A stretch of 64,000 nt of DNA from NCBI RefSeq assembly GCF_001724135.1, contig NZ_MEDS01000009.1, positions 29,689-93,688 of the forward strand. The letters are read 5' to 3'. The notes under the pieces are model-generated. The model was given only the letters and a program-made list of their open reading frames with translations. It made no database searches and was not told the DNA's origin. This DNA comes from Comamonas sp. SCN 65-56 (GTDB lineage: Bacteria > Pseudomonadota > Gammaproteobacteria > Burkholderiales > Burkholderiaceae_C). The position numbers were made by a program, and so were the translations under genes. Below are positions 43,366 to 52,914 of this stretch, one piece after another (the stretch's first letter is position 1; every line of letters starts with the position of its first letter).

Positions 43366-44235
43366 CTAACGACGCCTGCTCCGCCCAGGCCAAGACAGTT
43401 GCCCCGTAAGTTCAGCCAAACCACCATCGTCCTCGACACGCACACCAAAGCGGTTCAGTTCGACCTCGGGTAAATCCTCGCTGTCGAACCACAACAGCGA
43501 AGTTGTGGTGTCAGTGCGTGCGTAGTGCCTGGAGAGCTCCCAGAGGTCAAGGCCCTTTTCCCAGTTGTCGAACCAGATGTCTTGTGCAACTTCATCCGTG
43601 TCGGTAGCACTGCTGCCTGAAGAACGGAGACGGTGAGCCACAGAGCCGACGGGGATGACAGATCTGGGAGATATCCAAGCTCCAGCCTGTCGCAAACTGG
43701 TGGAGCGTGCCGCGTAGCGCACGGCCCCGCGCTCCATGGTTACGAAGGCGCACGGGATGTCGCTGAGGGAGGCGAACCGTGACGCCGCGGCGGGAAATGA
43801 TGTGCTGAACAAGGTCGCCATGCGCTGGATCAGTTCCAGCGAAGGCTCCTCCTTGGGCACAAGCGACAGCCACTGCTGATACGGCATCAGCAACTCGGCG
43901 GCGAAGGTGTCGCAGGCGACTTCGTTCGGATGCCGCTTCGCATAGGACCAGGACGGCACCTCTTCATGGCTCGATTCCAGCGCAAGCACGATATGCGCAA
44001 TTTCGTGGCAGATGGTGAAGCGCTGGCGTTCTTCTGTCTCCAGCGAATTCACCGTGATCACGTGCCTGCCATTCGGCTTGGTGATCGTGTAGCCGGACTC
44101 ACCCTCACCAAGCTCATCCTTCTTGACTTTGGCGTTGGCCGCGACCACATAGGGAGTCAGGTCTTCCCGGATGCCGGACACATCAACCTTCGCAACAAAG
44201 GCCCGTGCTTTCTGTGTGACATCCGCTTCATCCAT
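43366..44235 (-). CDS. CapP-like ImmA/IrrE zinc metallopeptidase
   Basis: The 289-residue peptidase carries HEIAH at 77-81 and a third-ligand region NEVACDTFAAELLMP (104-118), the ImmA/IrrE pattern. Cys76 directly precedes the zinc site. In CBASS islands such proteins (CapP) cleave the repressor CapH after DNA damage and release expression. The C-terminal half (150-289) is an alpha/beta sensor-like region. It starts two bases after the capH stop. Confidence 0.85.
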   Translation of the reverse strand: MDEADVTQKARAFVAKVDVSGIREDLTPYVVAANAKVKKDELGEGESGYTITKPNGRHVITVNSLETEERQRFTICHEIAHIVLALESSHEEVPSWSYAKRHPNEVACDTFAAELLMPYQQWLSLVPKEEPSLELIQRMATLFSTSFPAAASRFASLSDIPCAFVTMERGAVRYAARSTSLRQAGAWISPRSVIPVGSVAHRLRSSGSSATDTDEVAQDIWFDNWEKGLDLWELSRHYARTDTTTSLLWFDSEDLPEVELNRFGVRVEDDGGLAELTGQLSWPGRSRRR

Positions 44236-44237
44236 GT

Positions 44238-44624
44238 TCAGTCGTCCTCGTCCTCGAATGCTCGCTGTATCCGGGCGATCAGTGTCGCGGGATCGGGCCT
44301 TGTATTTCCACGATGCCTCACGCCTGCTGCAGCCGAAAAGATCTCAATGCTGATGGACGGATCGTTCAGCACGAATTCCACGAGGCGCGGATCAGCCTCC
44401 GCATGGTCAACCAGCCACAGTACCAGCGCAGCATCTCTTTCACCTGGTTTCAGGACCTTCAGCAGTTTCTCGACCAAGTCAGTTGAGGGGTTTGTCTTCT
44501 CGCCGGACTCCAGCCGGTGGACATAGGCATGGTCCACCGAGGACAGTTGCCCGATTTCGCGCAATGAGAGGGTCCTGCGCTCGCGTAGCGTCTTGAGGGC
44601 GACGCCCAGGCCTGTTTGTGACAT
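44238..44624 (-). CDS. CapH-like XRE repressor
   Basis: From ATG 44624 (AAGGAA ribosome site) the protein has 128 residues: an XRE helix-turn-helix (about 7-60; LSLREIGQLSSVDHAYVHRLE) and a short C-terminal part that would hold the dimerisation and protease-cut region. Paired with the metallopeptidase two bases downstream, it fits CapH. It is divergent from the type II CBASS operon and heads the capP-cdn unit, so it may repress both. Confidence 0.82.
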   Translation of the reverse strand: MSQTGLGVALKTLRERRTLSLREIGQLSSVDHAYVHRLESGEKTNPSTDLVEKLLKVLKPGERDAALVLWLVDHAEADPRLVEFVLNDPSISIEIFSAAAGVRHRGNTRPDPATLIARIQRAFEDEDD

Positions 44625-44736
44625 CCGTTCCGTTCCTTGCGACTGCGACGGACGGCGCGATGCGCCCGCCGCCGCAGCTACTGCGTTATGCGGCACCAAG
44701 CCCACCATTTGCAGCCTGGCACCAACTCTGATACAT

Positions 44737-44756
44737 TGTTGTCCAGCCAGACAACA
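44737..44756. promoter_or_regulatory. Candidate CapH operator (20-bp palindrome)
   Basis: TGTTGTC (44737-44743) and GACAACA (44750-44756) are perfect inverted 7-mers with a CAGCCA centre. The site lies about 113 bases before capH and upstream of the divergent CBASS genes. On the minus strand it overlaps a TTGTCT / TATCAG promoter-like pair. Confidence 0.5.
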
Positions 44757-44901
44757 GACATGGATTCTTCGACTCCAGCAGGTTGACTTGGCTTGACTCG
44801 CCCGTTGTCTGCAAGAGCAACGTATTTTGCTTCAGCAGGTGGTCATTGGCAACTCGGCCGGCTGGCCGGGGTCTCGATGGTTCAACTTTAGGAAATTCGC
44901 C

Positions 44902-45116
44902 ATGACAGGCAAGAATCAGCATGTAGTTCCTCACCAGGACGGTTGGGCCGTCAAGGGTGCCGGCAATCATCCGTGCACGACACACAGCAGCAGGCCATTG
45001 ACGCTGGGCGAGACATCGCGCGCAACCAGCAGTCGGAACTGGTCATCCACCGTCCGGATGGCCGCATCCGTGACAAGGACAGCCACGGCAACGACTCCTT
45101 CCCGCCGAAGGGCTGA
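44902..45116 (+). pseudogene. DUF2188-type small protein, frameshifted
   Basis: ATG 44902 begins MTGKNQHVVPHQDGWAVKG, the start of a DUF2188 protein. The second half continues in another frame from about 44970: QQQAIDAGRDIARNQQSELV and DGRIRDKDSHGNDSFPPKG, stopping at 45116. A small deletion or insertion near 44968-44975 breaks the frame. It sits just before capV and would have been the first gene of that transcript. The rest of 44625-45121 holds the promoter region. Confidence 0.7.
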
Positions 45117-45121
45117 GTGCG

Positions 45122-46123
45122 ATGACGGGCGTGCCCACCTACCATGTGCTCGCCCTGTCTGGGGGCGGCTATCGCGGCCTGTACACAGCGACGGTTCTGG
45201 CCGAGCTCGAAGCCGTGCTGGGCCGCCCCATCGCTTCGCATTTCGATCTGATCTGCGGTACTTCCGCAGGCGGCATGCTGGCCTTGGGACTGGCAGCAGA
45301 AATCCCGGCCATTGAACTCAAGGCACTGTTCGAGAAGCAGGGCTCCCGCATCTTTGGTTGCCGCAGTCTCGCTCGGCGCCTTCTGGGCTTCTGGTTAACC
45401 GCCAAGCACGACTCCGCGGGATTGCGGTCGGTGCTGACCGATCGTTTCCAAGACGCCACGATCGGCAACTTGAAGCACCGTGTTCTCGTGCCAGCCGTCA
45501 ACTATTCGACCGGGCGTGGCCAGTTCTTCAAGACGCCTCACCATCCCTCATTTGAGATGGACCACCGCATGAAGATCGTGGATGTGGCGTTGGCGACCGC
45601 CGCTGCCCCCGTTTACTTTCCACTGGCGCGCAACGACCGTGGCGTCTTTGCGGATGGGGGTCTGGTAGGCAATGCGCCCGGACTGTTCGGGCTTCACGAA
45701 GTCAATACGTTCCTCGCGCCTAAACAGAGTGCGCTGGTTCGGGTGCTGTCCATCGGCACGATGACGATCGGCGCAACGGTCCGCGGTGGCGCCAGCCTTG
45801 ACCGAGGATTCGGCAAGTGGCGCGGGGGGCTATTCGATCTGGTGATCTCCGCCCAGGAGTCGTCGGTGGACTACATGCTGCGACAGGCCTTGGGTGGCAA
45901 CTACTTCCAGATCGACGACAAGGCCACGCCCGATCAAAGCAAGGACGTAAAAGCGCTGGACCGTGTGTCCATCGGTGCCACGAACACGCTGAAGGACCGC
46001 GGCAGCCACGCTGCACAGCGCGCACTGGGCGACCCTCTGTTCCAACCGTTTCGAGCGCACCAGGCCGGCGCACCTACCTTCTATCACGGCCCCAACAAGA
46101 ATGTGCCGGAGGCCGCATGCTGA
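45122..46123 (+). CDS. capV: CapV patatin-like phospholipase (CBASS effector)
   Basis: The 333-residue patatin has the oxyanion loop SGGGYRG (13-19), nucleophile elbow GTSAG (Ser48) and DGG dyad Asp in [12 protein letters not shown]. In type II CBASS, CapV is switched on by cyclic GMP-AMP and degrades membrane phospholipids, killing the infected cell. First intact gene of capV-cdn-cap2-cap3; its stop overlaps the cdn start by seven bases. Confidence 0.92.
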   Translation: MTGVPTYHVLALSGGGYRGLYTATVLAELEAVLGRPIASHFDLICGTSAGGMLALGLAAEIPAIELKALFEKQGSRIFGCRSLARRLLGFWLTAKHDSAGLRSVLTDRFQDATIGNLKHRVLVPAVNYSTGRGQFFKTPHHPSFEMDHRMKIVDVALATAAAPVYFPLARNDRGVFADGGLVGNAPGLFGLHEVNTFLAPKQSALVRVLSIGTMTIGATVRGGASLDRGFGKWRGGLFDLVISAQESSVDYMLRQALGGNYFQIDDKATPDQSKDVKALDRVSIGATNTLKDRGSHAAQRALGDPLFQPFRAHQAGAPTFYHGPNKNVPEAAC

Positions 46124-47259
46124 ACCTGAGTCCGCTTTTCTTCACCACCGTCGATGACGGAACCTGCATGCATGAAGAGCTGGATCTGCCAGTTGAACAA
46201 CGTGCCTGGATCGCCAGCGCTCGCAACGATGTCAGAAACTGCCTGCGCACCGGCATCCCGCGCGTTTTGCGCGAACGCGGGTATACGGACGACGTGCCGC
46301 AGCCGCGCTTTTTCACGCAAGGATCGTGGGCGTACAAGACCTTGAACGCTCCTGCACAGCGCCCGCAGCAAGCGGATGTCGATGATGGCTGCTATCTCCC
46401 ACTGAGCTTCGTCTCGCAGACGAAGCGCCCCAGCAGGGCCACGACGGTGTTCTTTGCCGCCGCTGAAGAAGCCTTGAAGCCGCTGGTCCAAGAGAAGCAC
46501 TGGAAGCTGGTCTCCGACAAGCCGACATGCGTCCGGATCGTTATTGCGGCCTATGCCCACATCGACGTTCCGCTGTACGCCATCCCCGATGAAGAGTTCG
46601 TCACGCTCGCGAAGGCCTCGATGGAGCGATACGGTTACGACTCGCTGACGGAGGCGGTGAACATGGCAGAGCGGGATGCCTGGACGGCGCTGCCCGCAGA
46701 CAAGGTGCTCCTGGCTCACCGCGAGTGCAACTGGATGCCCTCCGATCCCAGACCTGTCAAGGAATGGTTCTTGGGCGAAGTGGAGGCCAAGGGCGAACAG
46801 TTCCGCCGTGTGATTCGCTACTTGAAAGCGTTCCGCGATTGGCGGTGGTCCAGCGGCGGACCCGCCTCCATCCTGTTGATGGCTGCGGCGGCACCACTGT
46901 TCGAGAAGCGGGATCGGCGCGACGACCTGGCGTTGCTGGACGTCGTGGCGGCCCTGCCGGCTAAGCTGCGTGCGGGGGTGAACAACCCGGTGGATGAGTC
47001 GGAGTCGCTCACGGTGCGACTCGGCAAAGAGGGCGTCGAAGAAGCGGCGAAGGCGTTTGAAGCATTGGAGAAGGTGCTGCGCGGCGCAACTGACGCCGGC
47101 AGTCCTTCACAGGCCTGCATCTGGATGCAAGGCGAGTTCGGCCCGCGCTTCCCGAATGAACCGGCTCGGGTCAAGGTGGTATCCGTTGCAGCCACCATCG
47201 CCGCAGCGCCGGCTACGGCTGGTCCGAGCGAATTGGTCGGGCGAACGAAGGCGGGATGA
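46117..47259 (+). CDS. DncV-like CD-NTase (cyclic dinucleotide synthase)
   Basis: The 380-residue cyclase shows [10 protein letters not shown] (68-77), metal-binding DVD (Asp87, Asp89) and a third Asp in [10 protein letters not shown] (Asp150), a complete active site. Overall similarity is to Vibrio cholerae DncV, including the [10 protein letters not shown] segment, so 3',3'-cGAMP is the likely product. The protein ends in Gly, as needed for Cap2-mediated conjugation of the CD-NTase C-terminus. ATG 46117 lies inside the capV end; the cap2 start overlaps its stop (ATGA). Confidence 0.92.
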   Translation: MLNLSPLFFTTVDDGTCMHEELDLPVEQRAWIASARNDVRNCLRTGIPRVLRERGYTDDVPQPRFFTQGSWAYKTLNAPAQRPQQADVDDGCYLPLSFVSQTKRPSRATTVFFAAAEEALKPLVQEKHWKLVSDKPTCVRIVIAAYAHIDVPLYAIPDEEFVTLAKASMERYGYDSLTEAVNMAERDAWTALPADKVLLAHRECNWMPSDPRPVKEWFLGEVEAKGEQFRRVIRYLKAFRDWRWSSGGPASILLMAAAAPLFEKRDRRDDLALLDVVAALPAKLRAGVNNPVDESESLTVRLGKEGVEEAAKAFEALEKVLRGATDAGSPSQACIWMQGEFGPRFPNEPARVKVVSVAATIAAAPATAGPSELVGRTKAG

Positions 47260-48887
47260 GCAGCGTTGCCGCAGTCGCGGACGTGATCGAAGCCTTTGAG
47301 CGGCAAGGCTTCGAGTTCGTCGGCAAGACGGAAGACAGCTGGTTCAAGCTGCGGGGGCTGTTGATCCCTTGCGGCGCGGTCGATGGCATTCCATGTGAGG
47401 TTCAGCTCGACCCTGCCTTCTTCGACCTGCCTCGCATCCGGCTGCTTGAAATTCCGCCTGAACTGCCCAAGGCGGTTCCTCATCTTGGTGCGGATGGCGG
47501 CCTTTGCTATTTGGCCAAGGGGACCGTGGTATTGGACATCTACGATCCAGTCGGGCAGTCCTTGGCATGTCTGCAACGCGCGGCCGCCGTGCTGGGGCGA
47601 ATATTGAAAGGCGAGATGATCGAAGACCTCGCCGAAGAATTCTTTGCCTACTGGAGCGGCTGGCTTTGCTTCGTAGACATGCAAGGCGAAGATCTGGGCC
47701 GGCAGAACTGTATCGTTGCGCAAGCCCATGGCAATCCGCTCTGGTTCATCACCGACAACGAAGAACGAACAACCAAAAAGCTGCATTCGCTCGGCTACCA
47801 GGTCACCGATAGAACGGTGCTGACCTACCGAGTCAAGACGACCGCTCAACCCCGGCCGCTGACCAGCCACTGGCCTCCCGAAACCGTGGGGGACGTGTTG
47901 ACTTGGCAAAGCACCCTGGACCCTCGGTGTCGGCGCAAGATTCACGAACGGATCAAGGAGGGGCAAAGCAAGAAGGCCAATGGTGTCCTCATCGTCATCG
48001 AGTCGCCATTGATGACGTATGGCTTTGTTGTGCTCTTTGACCACCAACCGTTGACGCACAAAGCCAAGCTCGCTGATCGCAGAGATTCAACCTTTGGACT
48101 GAAGGTGATGCCCGTCTCTGTGATCCGGATCGATGACCGGTATCTGGCCCAGCGCAACATTCCCAAGTTGAGAACGGTGGCGGGGAAACGAATCGCACTT
48201 GTGGGGTGCGGCACGATCGGCGGATACCTCTCGGACATGCTGGTCAAGGCCGGGGCGGGCACATGCGGCGGAAAACTCACGCTGGTGGATTTCGACGCAC
48301 TCCTTCCACAGAACATCGGGCGGCATCGCCTCGGATTTCCCGACCTGCTGTCGAACAAGGCAGAGGCCATGGCGCAGGAACTCAAGCGCTTGTCGCCAGG
48401 CGCCGAGGTTCACGCGCTTCCTGTAGATGTCAGACAGGCTCAATTGGGAAAGCTTGACCTGCTCATCGATGCCACCGGCGAAGAATCCCTCGGGCACTGG
48501 CTGTGCGGCCGATATCGGGCGCCCACCCCTATGCTTTCTGTCTGGATCGAAGGGCCTGGAACAGCTGTGCGGGCGCTCCTGAGAACGAACGCGTCGGGTG
48601 CGTGCTACCGGTGCTTATGGCACAGCCACAGAAGAGGCGAACTTCGCTCGACCGTTGATGCTCTACCGAACATCTTGGCAGGCCATGGGTGCGAGGGCTT
48701 GTATGTGCCATTTCCGGCTTCGGTGTCGGTGCAGGCTGCCAGCCTGGGCGCTGATATGGCCCTTGATTGGATCAACGGCGTCCACTCTCCTGCGTTGCGA
48801 ACCCGGCTGATCGATCAGACCCATCAGCTGGCCACGTCCGACTGCGATCCTCAGCGAGATCGGGATTGCCCTCTATGCAATTCCTAG
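47256..48887 (+). CDS. cap2: Cap2, fused E2-E1 ubiquitin-transfer-like enzyme
   Basis: The 543-residue protein has an N-terminal E2-like domain with catalytic Cys84 in GADGGLCYL, a middle adenylation-type ThiF/E1 domain ([14 protein letters not shown] near 314-328, [14 protein letters not shown]) and two CxxC pairs (CYRC, CPLC) for zinc. Cap2 activates the CD-NTase C-terminal glycine and attaches the enzyme to target molecules, priming it. ATGA overlap with cdn; 13-base overlap with cap3. Confidence 0.92.
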   Translation: MSSVAAVADVIEAFERQGFEFVGKTEDSWFKLRGLLIPCGAVDGIPCEVQLDPAFFDLPRIRLLEIPPELPKAVPHLGADGGLCYLAKGTVVLDIYDPVGQSLACLQRAAAVLGRILKGEMIEDLAEEFFAYWSGWLCFVDMQGEDLGRQNCIVAQAHGNPLWFITDNEERTTKKLHSLGYQVTDRTVLTYRVKTTAQPRPLTSHWPPETVGDVLTWQSTLDPRCRRKIHERIKEGQSKKANGVLIVIESPLMTYGFVVLFDHQPLTHKAKLADRRDSTFGLKVMPVSVIRIDDRYLAQRNIPKLRTVAGKRIALVGCGTIGGYLSDMLVKAGAGTCGGKLTLVDFDALLPQNIGRHRLGFPDLLSNKAEAMAQELKRLSPGAEVHALPVDVRQAQLGKLDLLIDATGEESLGHWLCGRYRAPTPMLSVWIEGPGTAVRALLRTNASGACYRCLWHSHRRGELRSTVDALPNILAGHGCEGLYVPFPASVSVQAASLGADMALDWINGVHSPALRTRLIDQTHQLATSDCDPQRDRDCPLCNS

Positions 48888-49321
48888 GTTCCTGGGCAAC
48901 CGGCGACAAAGGCACGTTGCTGCATTTTTCGGCAGGTACGCTGCAGACATTCAATCAGCATATTCAGGGCACTGATGCCGACTGCGAAGCCGGTGGGCTT
49001 TTGCTTGGCTCCGTGCATGGAGGCCACTTGCTCATTGAGCAAGCGACGGTTCCCACGGCTTGGGACAAACGGTTTCGCTACCTGTTCGAGCGGATGCCGT
49101 TTGGACACGAAGCCGGAACGGTGCGCTATCTGGGCGAATGGCATACCCATCCTGAAGATCATCCCCATCCTTCTGGTCTCGACAGATCGGAATGGAACCG
49201 ACTTTCAGCGCAGCGTCGAGACAAGCGGCCCATGCTCGCCGTCATCGTTGGACGAAAGTCGCTGCATGTTGAACTGGTGCCCAGTTCAGGTCGCGGCGCG
49301 GTGCTGAACGCCGTGGAATAG
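48875..49321 (+). CDS. cap3: Cap3, JAB/JAMM isopeptidase
   Basis: The 148-residue protease has the JAMM zinc site: Glu38 in CEAGG, HTH at 90-92 in GEWHTHPEDHPHPSGLD and Asp103 ten residues on. Cap3 removes Cap2-made conjugates and so limits CBASS signalling. ATG 48875 is used, as the longer frame lies within cap2. Last gene of the operon. Confidence 0.92.
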   Translation: MQFLGSWATGDKGTLLHFSAGTLQTFNQHIQGTDADCEAGGLLLGSVHGGHLLIEQATVPTAWDKRFRYLFERMPFGHEAGTVRYLGEWHTHPEDHPHPSGLDRSEWNRLSAQRRDKRPMLAVIVGRKSLHVELVPSSGRGAVLNAVE

Positions 49322-49420
49322 CCGCCAATCAATTCATTGGCATCCCAGCGTCGACCCGACAGACCCTCCTTGCATCGCCATAACGCCTCAATGGTGCCTT
49401 TGTCCGGAAAGAGCCTCAGT

Positions 49421-51403
49421 TCATGAGGCTCGGCCATAGCCCTTGACTAGGCGGGAAGCCATTGCGGGGAAAAGCATGCTGAGTACCGCGTCGTAGCGCG
49501 CCGGCCGCAGGTGGGTTGCATCGCTGGCGTTCACCTTGTCGATGATCCCTTGACGCCAGGATGCGTAGCGCTCGGCCTGCTTGGCCGTGAATCTGGACTC
49601 CAGGCCGTAGGCTTTGACCGCCATGGGGTACAGCGTATGCCATTGCTGGTAGTCGGAGCCGCTCTGCATGATGGCGTTGAGAACCTGATACCCCGTGTCG
49701 AATGCATAGCCGATGCCGCGGTCATGCTGGATCGACAGCAGCCTTGGGACGATGCCCGCAAGCCCCGCCATTTCGGGGTCGGCTGCGCCTGGGTAGCCGT
49801 GAACGGCAAGGGCTTCGGCTGCCTCCGTGAGCCGCTGCCAGGGCTCGCTGTCCTTGCTCAATAGTTCGGGCTTGGGGCCTTCTCCTCGATGCGTTCGCCT
49901 GGCCTTGTCGATGCGGGTGTTGGTATCGTGGAATTCCGTGGCGGCCGCCAGATAGATCGATGCCCACTCCGATGCCGGTGTCGCGAGCAGCCGAGGGCGC
50001 CTCAGTTCGGCAAGGCGCTCCTGGAAGCGGACTGTGACCGGGTGCTCGTCCAACTCCATTTCGAGGAGTTGGCGACGAAAACGCCAGGCTGGGTGATGGA
50101 CCCAGCGCTTGCCGACGGTCTCGTCCACCACCAGGCGACGTAGTCCCTCCCGGGTGACCCGGCCGCCAAGCGATCCGATGTCTATTTCCAATGTTGGAAG
50201 GTCAAGCTCCTGAATGCGGCGCAGCTTCTCCTGGTCGATGCCATGCGTCACGGTGACTTCGACCAGCAAGGTCTCGGGCCAACGCTGGCTGCTGTGGCTG
50301 TCTTCGATCAATTCCTCGAAGCCATCATCGAGCCAGGTCTCCACAACCCCGAAGATGAAGGGCCGAGGCTCGCGCAGGGTGCTGATGACGTCGGGGACGA
50401 TGCTGCCTTGCTGCTTTTCCAGCCGAGTCTTTTCAAGCGACAGCGTCGTGGATCCGGTCAACCATTGCATGCGAAGCGTGTTGCTCTCCCATTCACCGCT
50501 GAATTCGTCCGGGGCGTAGCGGATCACCTCCACATTGAGGCCCGGCGTTGCGATGTGCGAGGACTGCTCCAGGATCGCCTTCACTTCGCTGTGCAGCAGC
50601 GTCTCGCGACGCAGTTGCAGGGCGGCGGCAAGATCCAGATCAGGAGACAGGCTGCGATGAAACGAGGTTTCCTCCGCATCTCCCCAGGCATCCATGGCGT
50701 CCAGCGCGGCCTGACGGGCCTGTGCGGCAGCTGCCGCTTGCAGAGCCTGGTCGTTCCAATGGGTGCACCACTGGATGTCTGGGAGCAACCGCAGCCGTGC
50801 GCGGATCTCTTCTGGAGACATCATCGCGATGGCGGGATCGGACAGGGATACCGTAACGATCGCCCGCCCATGGCCATCGCTGCCAATCTCGCGCTGGCCG
50901 GTGAGATCGACCAGGAGTTCGCTGCCGTCGTCGAGCGTCAGCAGCGCAGTGGCATGGTCATGGAGTACCGCGCCGGCAATCGAGACGCGCCGTGCCGGCA
51001 TCTCGGCCCAGCCCTCATACCCTTGACCGCTGAACCCGACGGCAGAAGCCGATCTCCTGTGCCGAGGCAGATCGATGAAACCCCGCTCCTGGAGGTTTCG
51101 AATCGCCGCGAGCCGCGCAGCGACAAGCGTGCAGTCATCTTTCTGAGCGCCTTTGGGGTGACGAAAGTGCGCTGTGGGGTTGCGATGCAGAGGCTGACCA
51201 GCCAGCACCGGCGTCAGAGAAAGATGGCAGGACGGGCATTGGCATTCGGCCCGACCTTCGGAGACCTCGGCATCGTGGATGTAGCGAGGCTCGCCGGTGC
51301 GCGCATCGTGGGCCCACTTCAGCGGCACGCTGCTGGCGGAGACCGTGCGCCGGTCTACGGAAGTGGAGCTTCTCACCTGCCAGATGCTGGATCCTTGTGC
51401 CAT
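49421..51403 (-). CDS. CoiA-like protein with zinc finger and nuclease-fold region
   Basis: The 660-residue protein has an N-terminal CxxC-x(n)-HxxH type finger (CQCPSCHLSL, HFRHPKGAQKDDC) as in CoiA/DUF6035-like competence nucleases. A central restriction-endonuclease-like core may exist around IVPDVISTL and LLVEVTVTHGIDQEK (Asp, then E-V-T), with helical, acidic C-terminal parts. No signal or membrane helix. It is convergent with cap3, 99 bases apart, within the defence block. Function unproven; a nuclease or DNA-uptake modifier is possible. Confidence 0.6.
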   Translation of the reverse strand: MAQGSSIWQVRSSTSVDRRTVSASSVPLKWAHDARTGEPRYIHDAEVSEGRAECQCPSCHLSLTPVLAGQPLHRNPTAHFRHPKGAQKDDCTLVAARLAAIRNLQERGFIDLPRHRRSASAVGFSGQGYEGWAEMPARRVSIAGAVLHDHATALLTLDDGSELLVDLTGQREIGSDGHGRAIVTVSLSDPAIAMMSPEEIRARLRLLPDIQWCTHWNDQALQAAAAAQARQAALDAMDAWGDAEETSFHRSLSPDLDLAAALQLRRETLLHSEVKAILEQSSHIATPGLNVEVIRYAPDEFSGEWESNTLRMQWLTGSTTLSLEKTRLEKQQGSIVPDVISTLREPRPFIFGVVETWLDDGFEELIEDSHSSQRWPETLLVEVTVTHGIDQEKLRRIQELDLPTLEIDIGSLGGRVTREGLRRLVVDETVGKRWVHHPAWRFRRQLLEMELDEHPVTVRFQERLAELRRPRLLATPASEWASIYLAAATEFHDTNTRIDKARRTHRGEGPKPELLSKDSEPWQRLTEAAEALAVHGYPGAADPEMAGLAGIVPRLLSIQHDRGIGYAFDTGYQVLNAIMQSGSDYQQWHTLYPMAVKAYGLESRFTAKQAERYASWRQGIIDKVNASDATHLRPARYDAVLSMLFPAMASRLVKGYGRAS

Positions 51404-51465
51404 TGCCTCCTCTTGTTCCTGCTGCCGAGCCTCGCGGCACCGTTCGCCCGGACATTCAGGGCCGA

Positions 51466-51747
51466 TCAGGCCCCTTCGTTCACCCGATCCTTCAGCGCCT
51501 TGCCAGGCGTGAACTTGGGCACCTTGCTCGCCTTGATGGTCATCGCCTCGCCCGTCGCGGGGTTGCGGCCGGCGCGCTCCGCGCGGCTCGACACGCTGAA
51601 GGCGCCGAAGCCGATCAACTGCACGGAGTCGCCGCGCGCCAGCGCCTGGGACAGGTTCTCCAGAACGGAGTCAAGCGCTCGGCTCGCATCGGTCTTGCTC
51701 AGGTCGGTGTCCGCAGCGATGGCGGCAATCAGTTCGGTCTTGTTCAA
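51466..51747 (-). CDS. hup: HU-family DNA-binding protein with TTG start
   Basis: The 93-residue HU protein begins at TTG 51747, preceded by AAGGGA; no closer ATG exists. MNKTELIAAIAADTDLSK, the core IGFGAFSVSSRAERAGRNPATG (split here by motif: GFGAF and RAGRNPATGE) and the KVPKFTPGKALKDRV ending are classic HU. It compacts or bends DNA and is often carried on integrative elements. The longer open frame upstream is not HU-like. Confidence 0.9.
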   Translation of the reverse strand: MNKTELIAAIAADTDLSKTDASRALDSVLENLSQALARGDSVQLIGFGAFSVSSRAERAGRNPATGEAMTIKASKVPKFTPGKALKDRVNEGA

Positions 51748-52344
51748 AAGAGTCCCTTTGGGTGTACTGTGATGGAGGCAGCCTGCGTGGATCACGAGGG
51801 CGAAGGTTCTCGTCGCAGCGCCTTGCTTGGCGCGCAAGCTCCAGAGCTGGGTTGCTCGTGTAACCAGGCAGTTGGCTTGCCGCGGAGAGTTTACCGACGC
51901 ATCTGGCTGCAGCGGCATGATGACGATCTTTGAGTGCGGCGCGGGTTTGCCAACGGCGCATGTAGCCGGGCCAGACCATGACAGGATTTTTCTGTCCCCA
52001 TTCGTCGATCAAGGTTCATGGCGTGTCTGTGCGTTGCACAGCCGGGCTCTCGGGCTGCGCCCCATGCCTCGAAGCGAGTTATGGCCATTCGGCTCCGATC
52101 CCTCACGCACTTCGGCCCCGCTGCGCTCCTGGCCTGCGCATTGCGCTTGCCGATGAAGGCATGGCTGTGTGGCTTGAGGGGCAGGCTTGCTGTTCCCTTC
52201 ATGGTGCCACACCGTTCTCGCGTTCAAGTCCGGCGCGTGCGCTGCACGCTGGCGTCCTTACGGCCGTCTTCGAGACTTGAGCACTGCGCTGCGGCGTGCC
52301 GGTTTCCGGTCTCGGGCAATCCCGCCCGATCACTGGAGTCCGCC
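51748..52344. other. Gene-free region with degenerate intergenic repeat (copy 1)
   Basis: No gene is supported in these 597 bases. The part 52041-52152 is a copy of a repeat also found near 53860 and 62088, with words CGGGCTGCGCCCC and ATCCCTC and a GCGCTTGCC end. Confidence 0.5.
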
Positions 52345-52881
52345 ATGGCGCACGATCTGTTTTCTTCCCTCGATTCCTTCGCTTCTGCTTCCATAGCTGA
52401 TACGGCCCTGATGGTCCGCGACGTGGCAGGCGACTACCGGCTGGCCGATGCCGATGAGGTATTGCTGGCGGCGCAGCGGCTGCTAGCTGGCCGGGTGCGT
52501 GGGGCCGACATGCTGAACTCGCCGGCGGTGGTGAAGGACTTCCTGCGGGCTCGGCTGTCGCATCTGCCGCATGAGGTGTTCGCGGTGGTCCATCTGGACT
52601 CGCAATTGCGGGTGGTCGACTACGTGGAGATGTTCCGTGGGACCGTGGCGCAGACGTCGGTGTATCCGCGGGAGGTGGTCAAGGACGCGCTACTGAAGAG
52701 CAGTTCGGCCGTGCTGCTGGTGCACAACCATCCATCGGGACTGGCGGATCCATCCCGGGCCGATGAGGTCCTGACGCAGACGCTCAAGGCGGCGCTGCAG
52801 TTGGTGGACGTGCGGGTGCTGGATCACCTGATCGTGGCAGGCACGACTGTGCTGTCGATGGCTGAACGCGGACTGGTTTAG
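52345..52881 (+). CDS. RadC-family JAB-domain protein
   Basis: The 178-residue protein is the JAB/MPN-type RadC found on integrative elements. The metal site HNHPSGLADPSRAD (about 130-143) and the earlier Glu in PHEVFAVVHLD are present. Although annotated as DNA repair, such RadC proteins have no proven repair role. ATG 52345 is the family start. Independent of cap3. Confidence 0.88.
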   Translation: MAHDLFSSLDSFASASIADTALMVRDVAGDYRLADADEVLLAAQRLLAGRVRGADMLNSPAVVKDFLRARLSHLPHEVFAVVHLDSQLRVVDYVEMFRGTVAQTSVYPREVVKDALLKSSSAVLLVHNHPSGLADPSRADEVLTQTLKAALQLVDVRVLDHLIVAGTTVLSMAERGLV

Positions 52882-52914
52882 CTCTGGGGCCTGCGGCCCC
52901 ATGTGCCTGGGGGC

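Noticed and set aside
52345..52881. RadC considered as a second Cap3 of the CBASS operon
   Set aside because: Although both are JAB proteins, the HNHPSG signature and position with HU and other integrative-element genes identify RadC.
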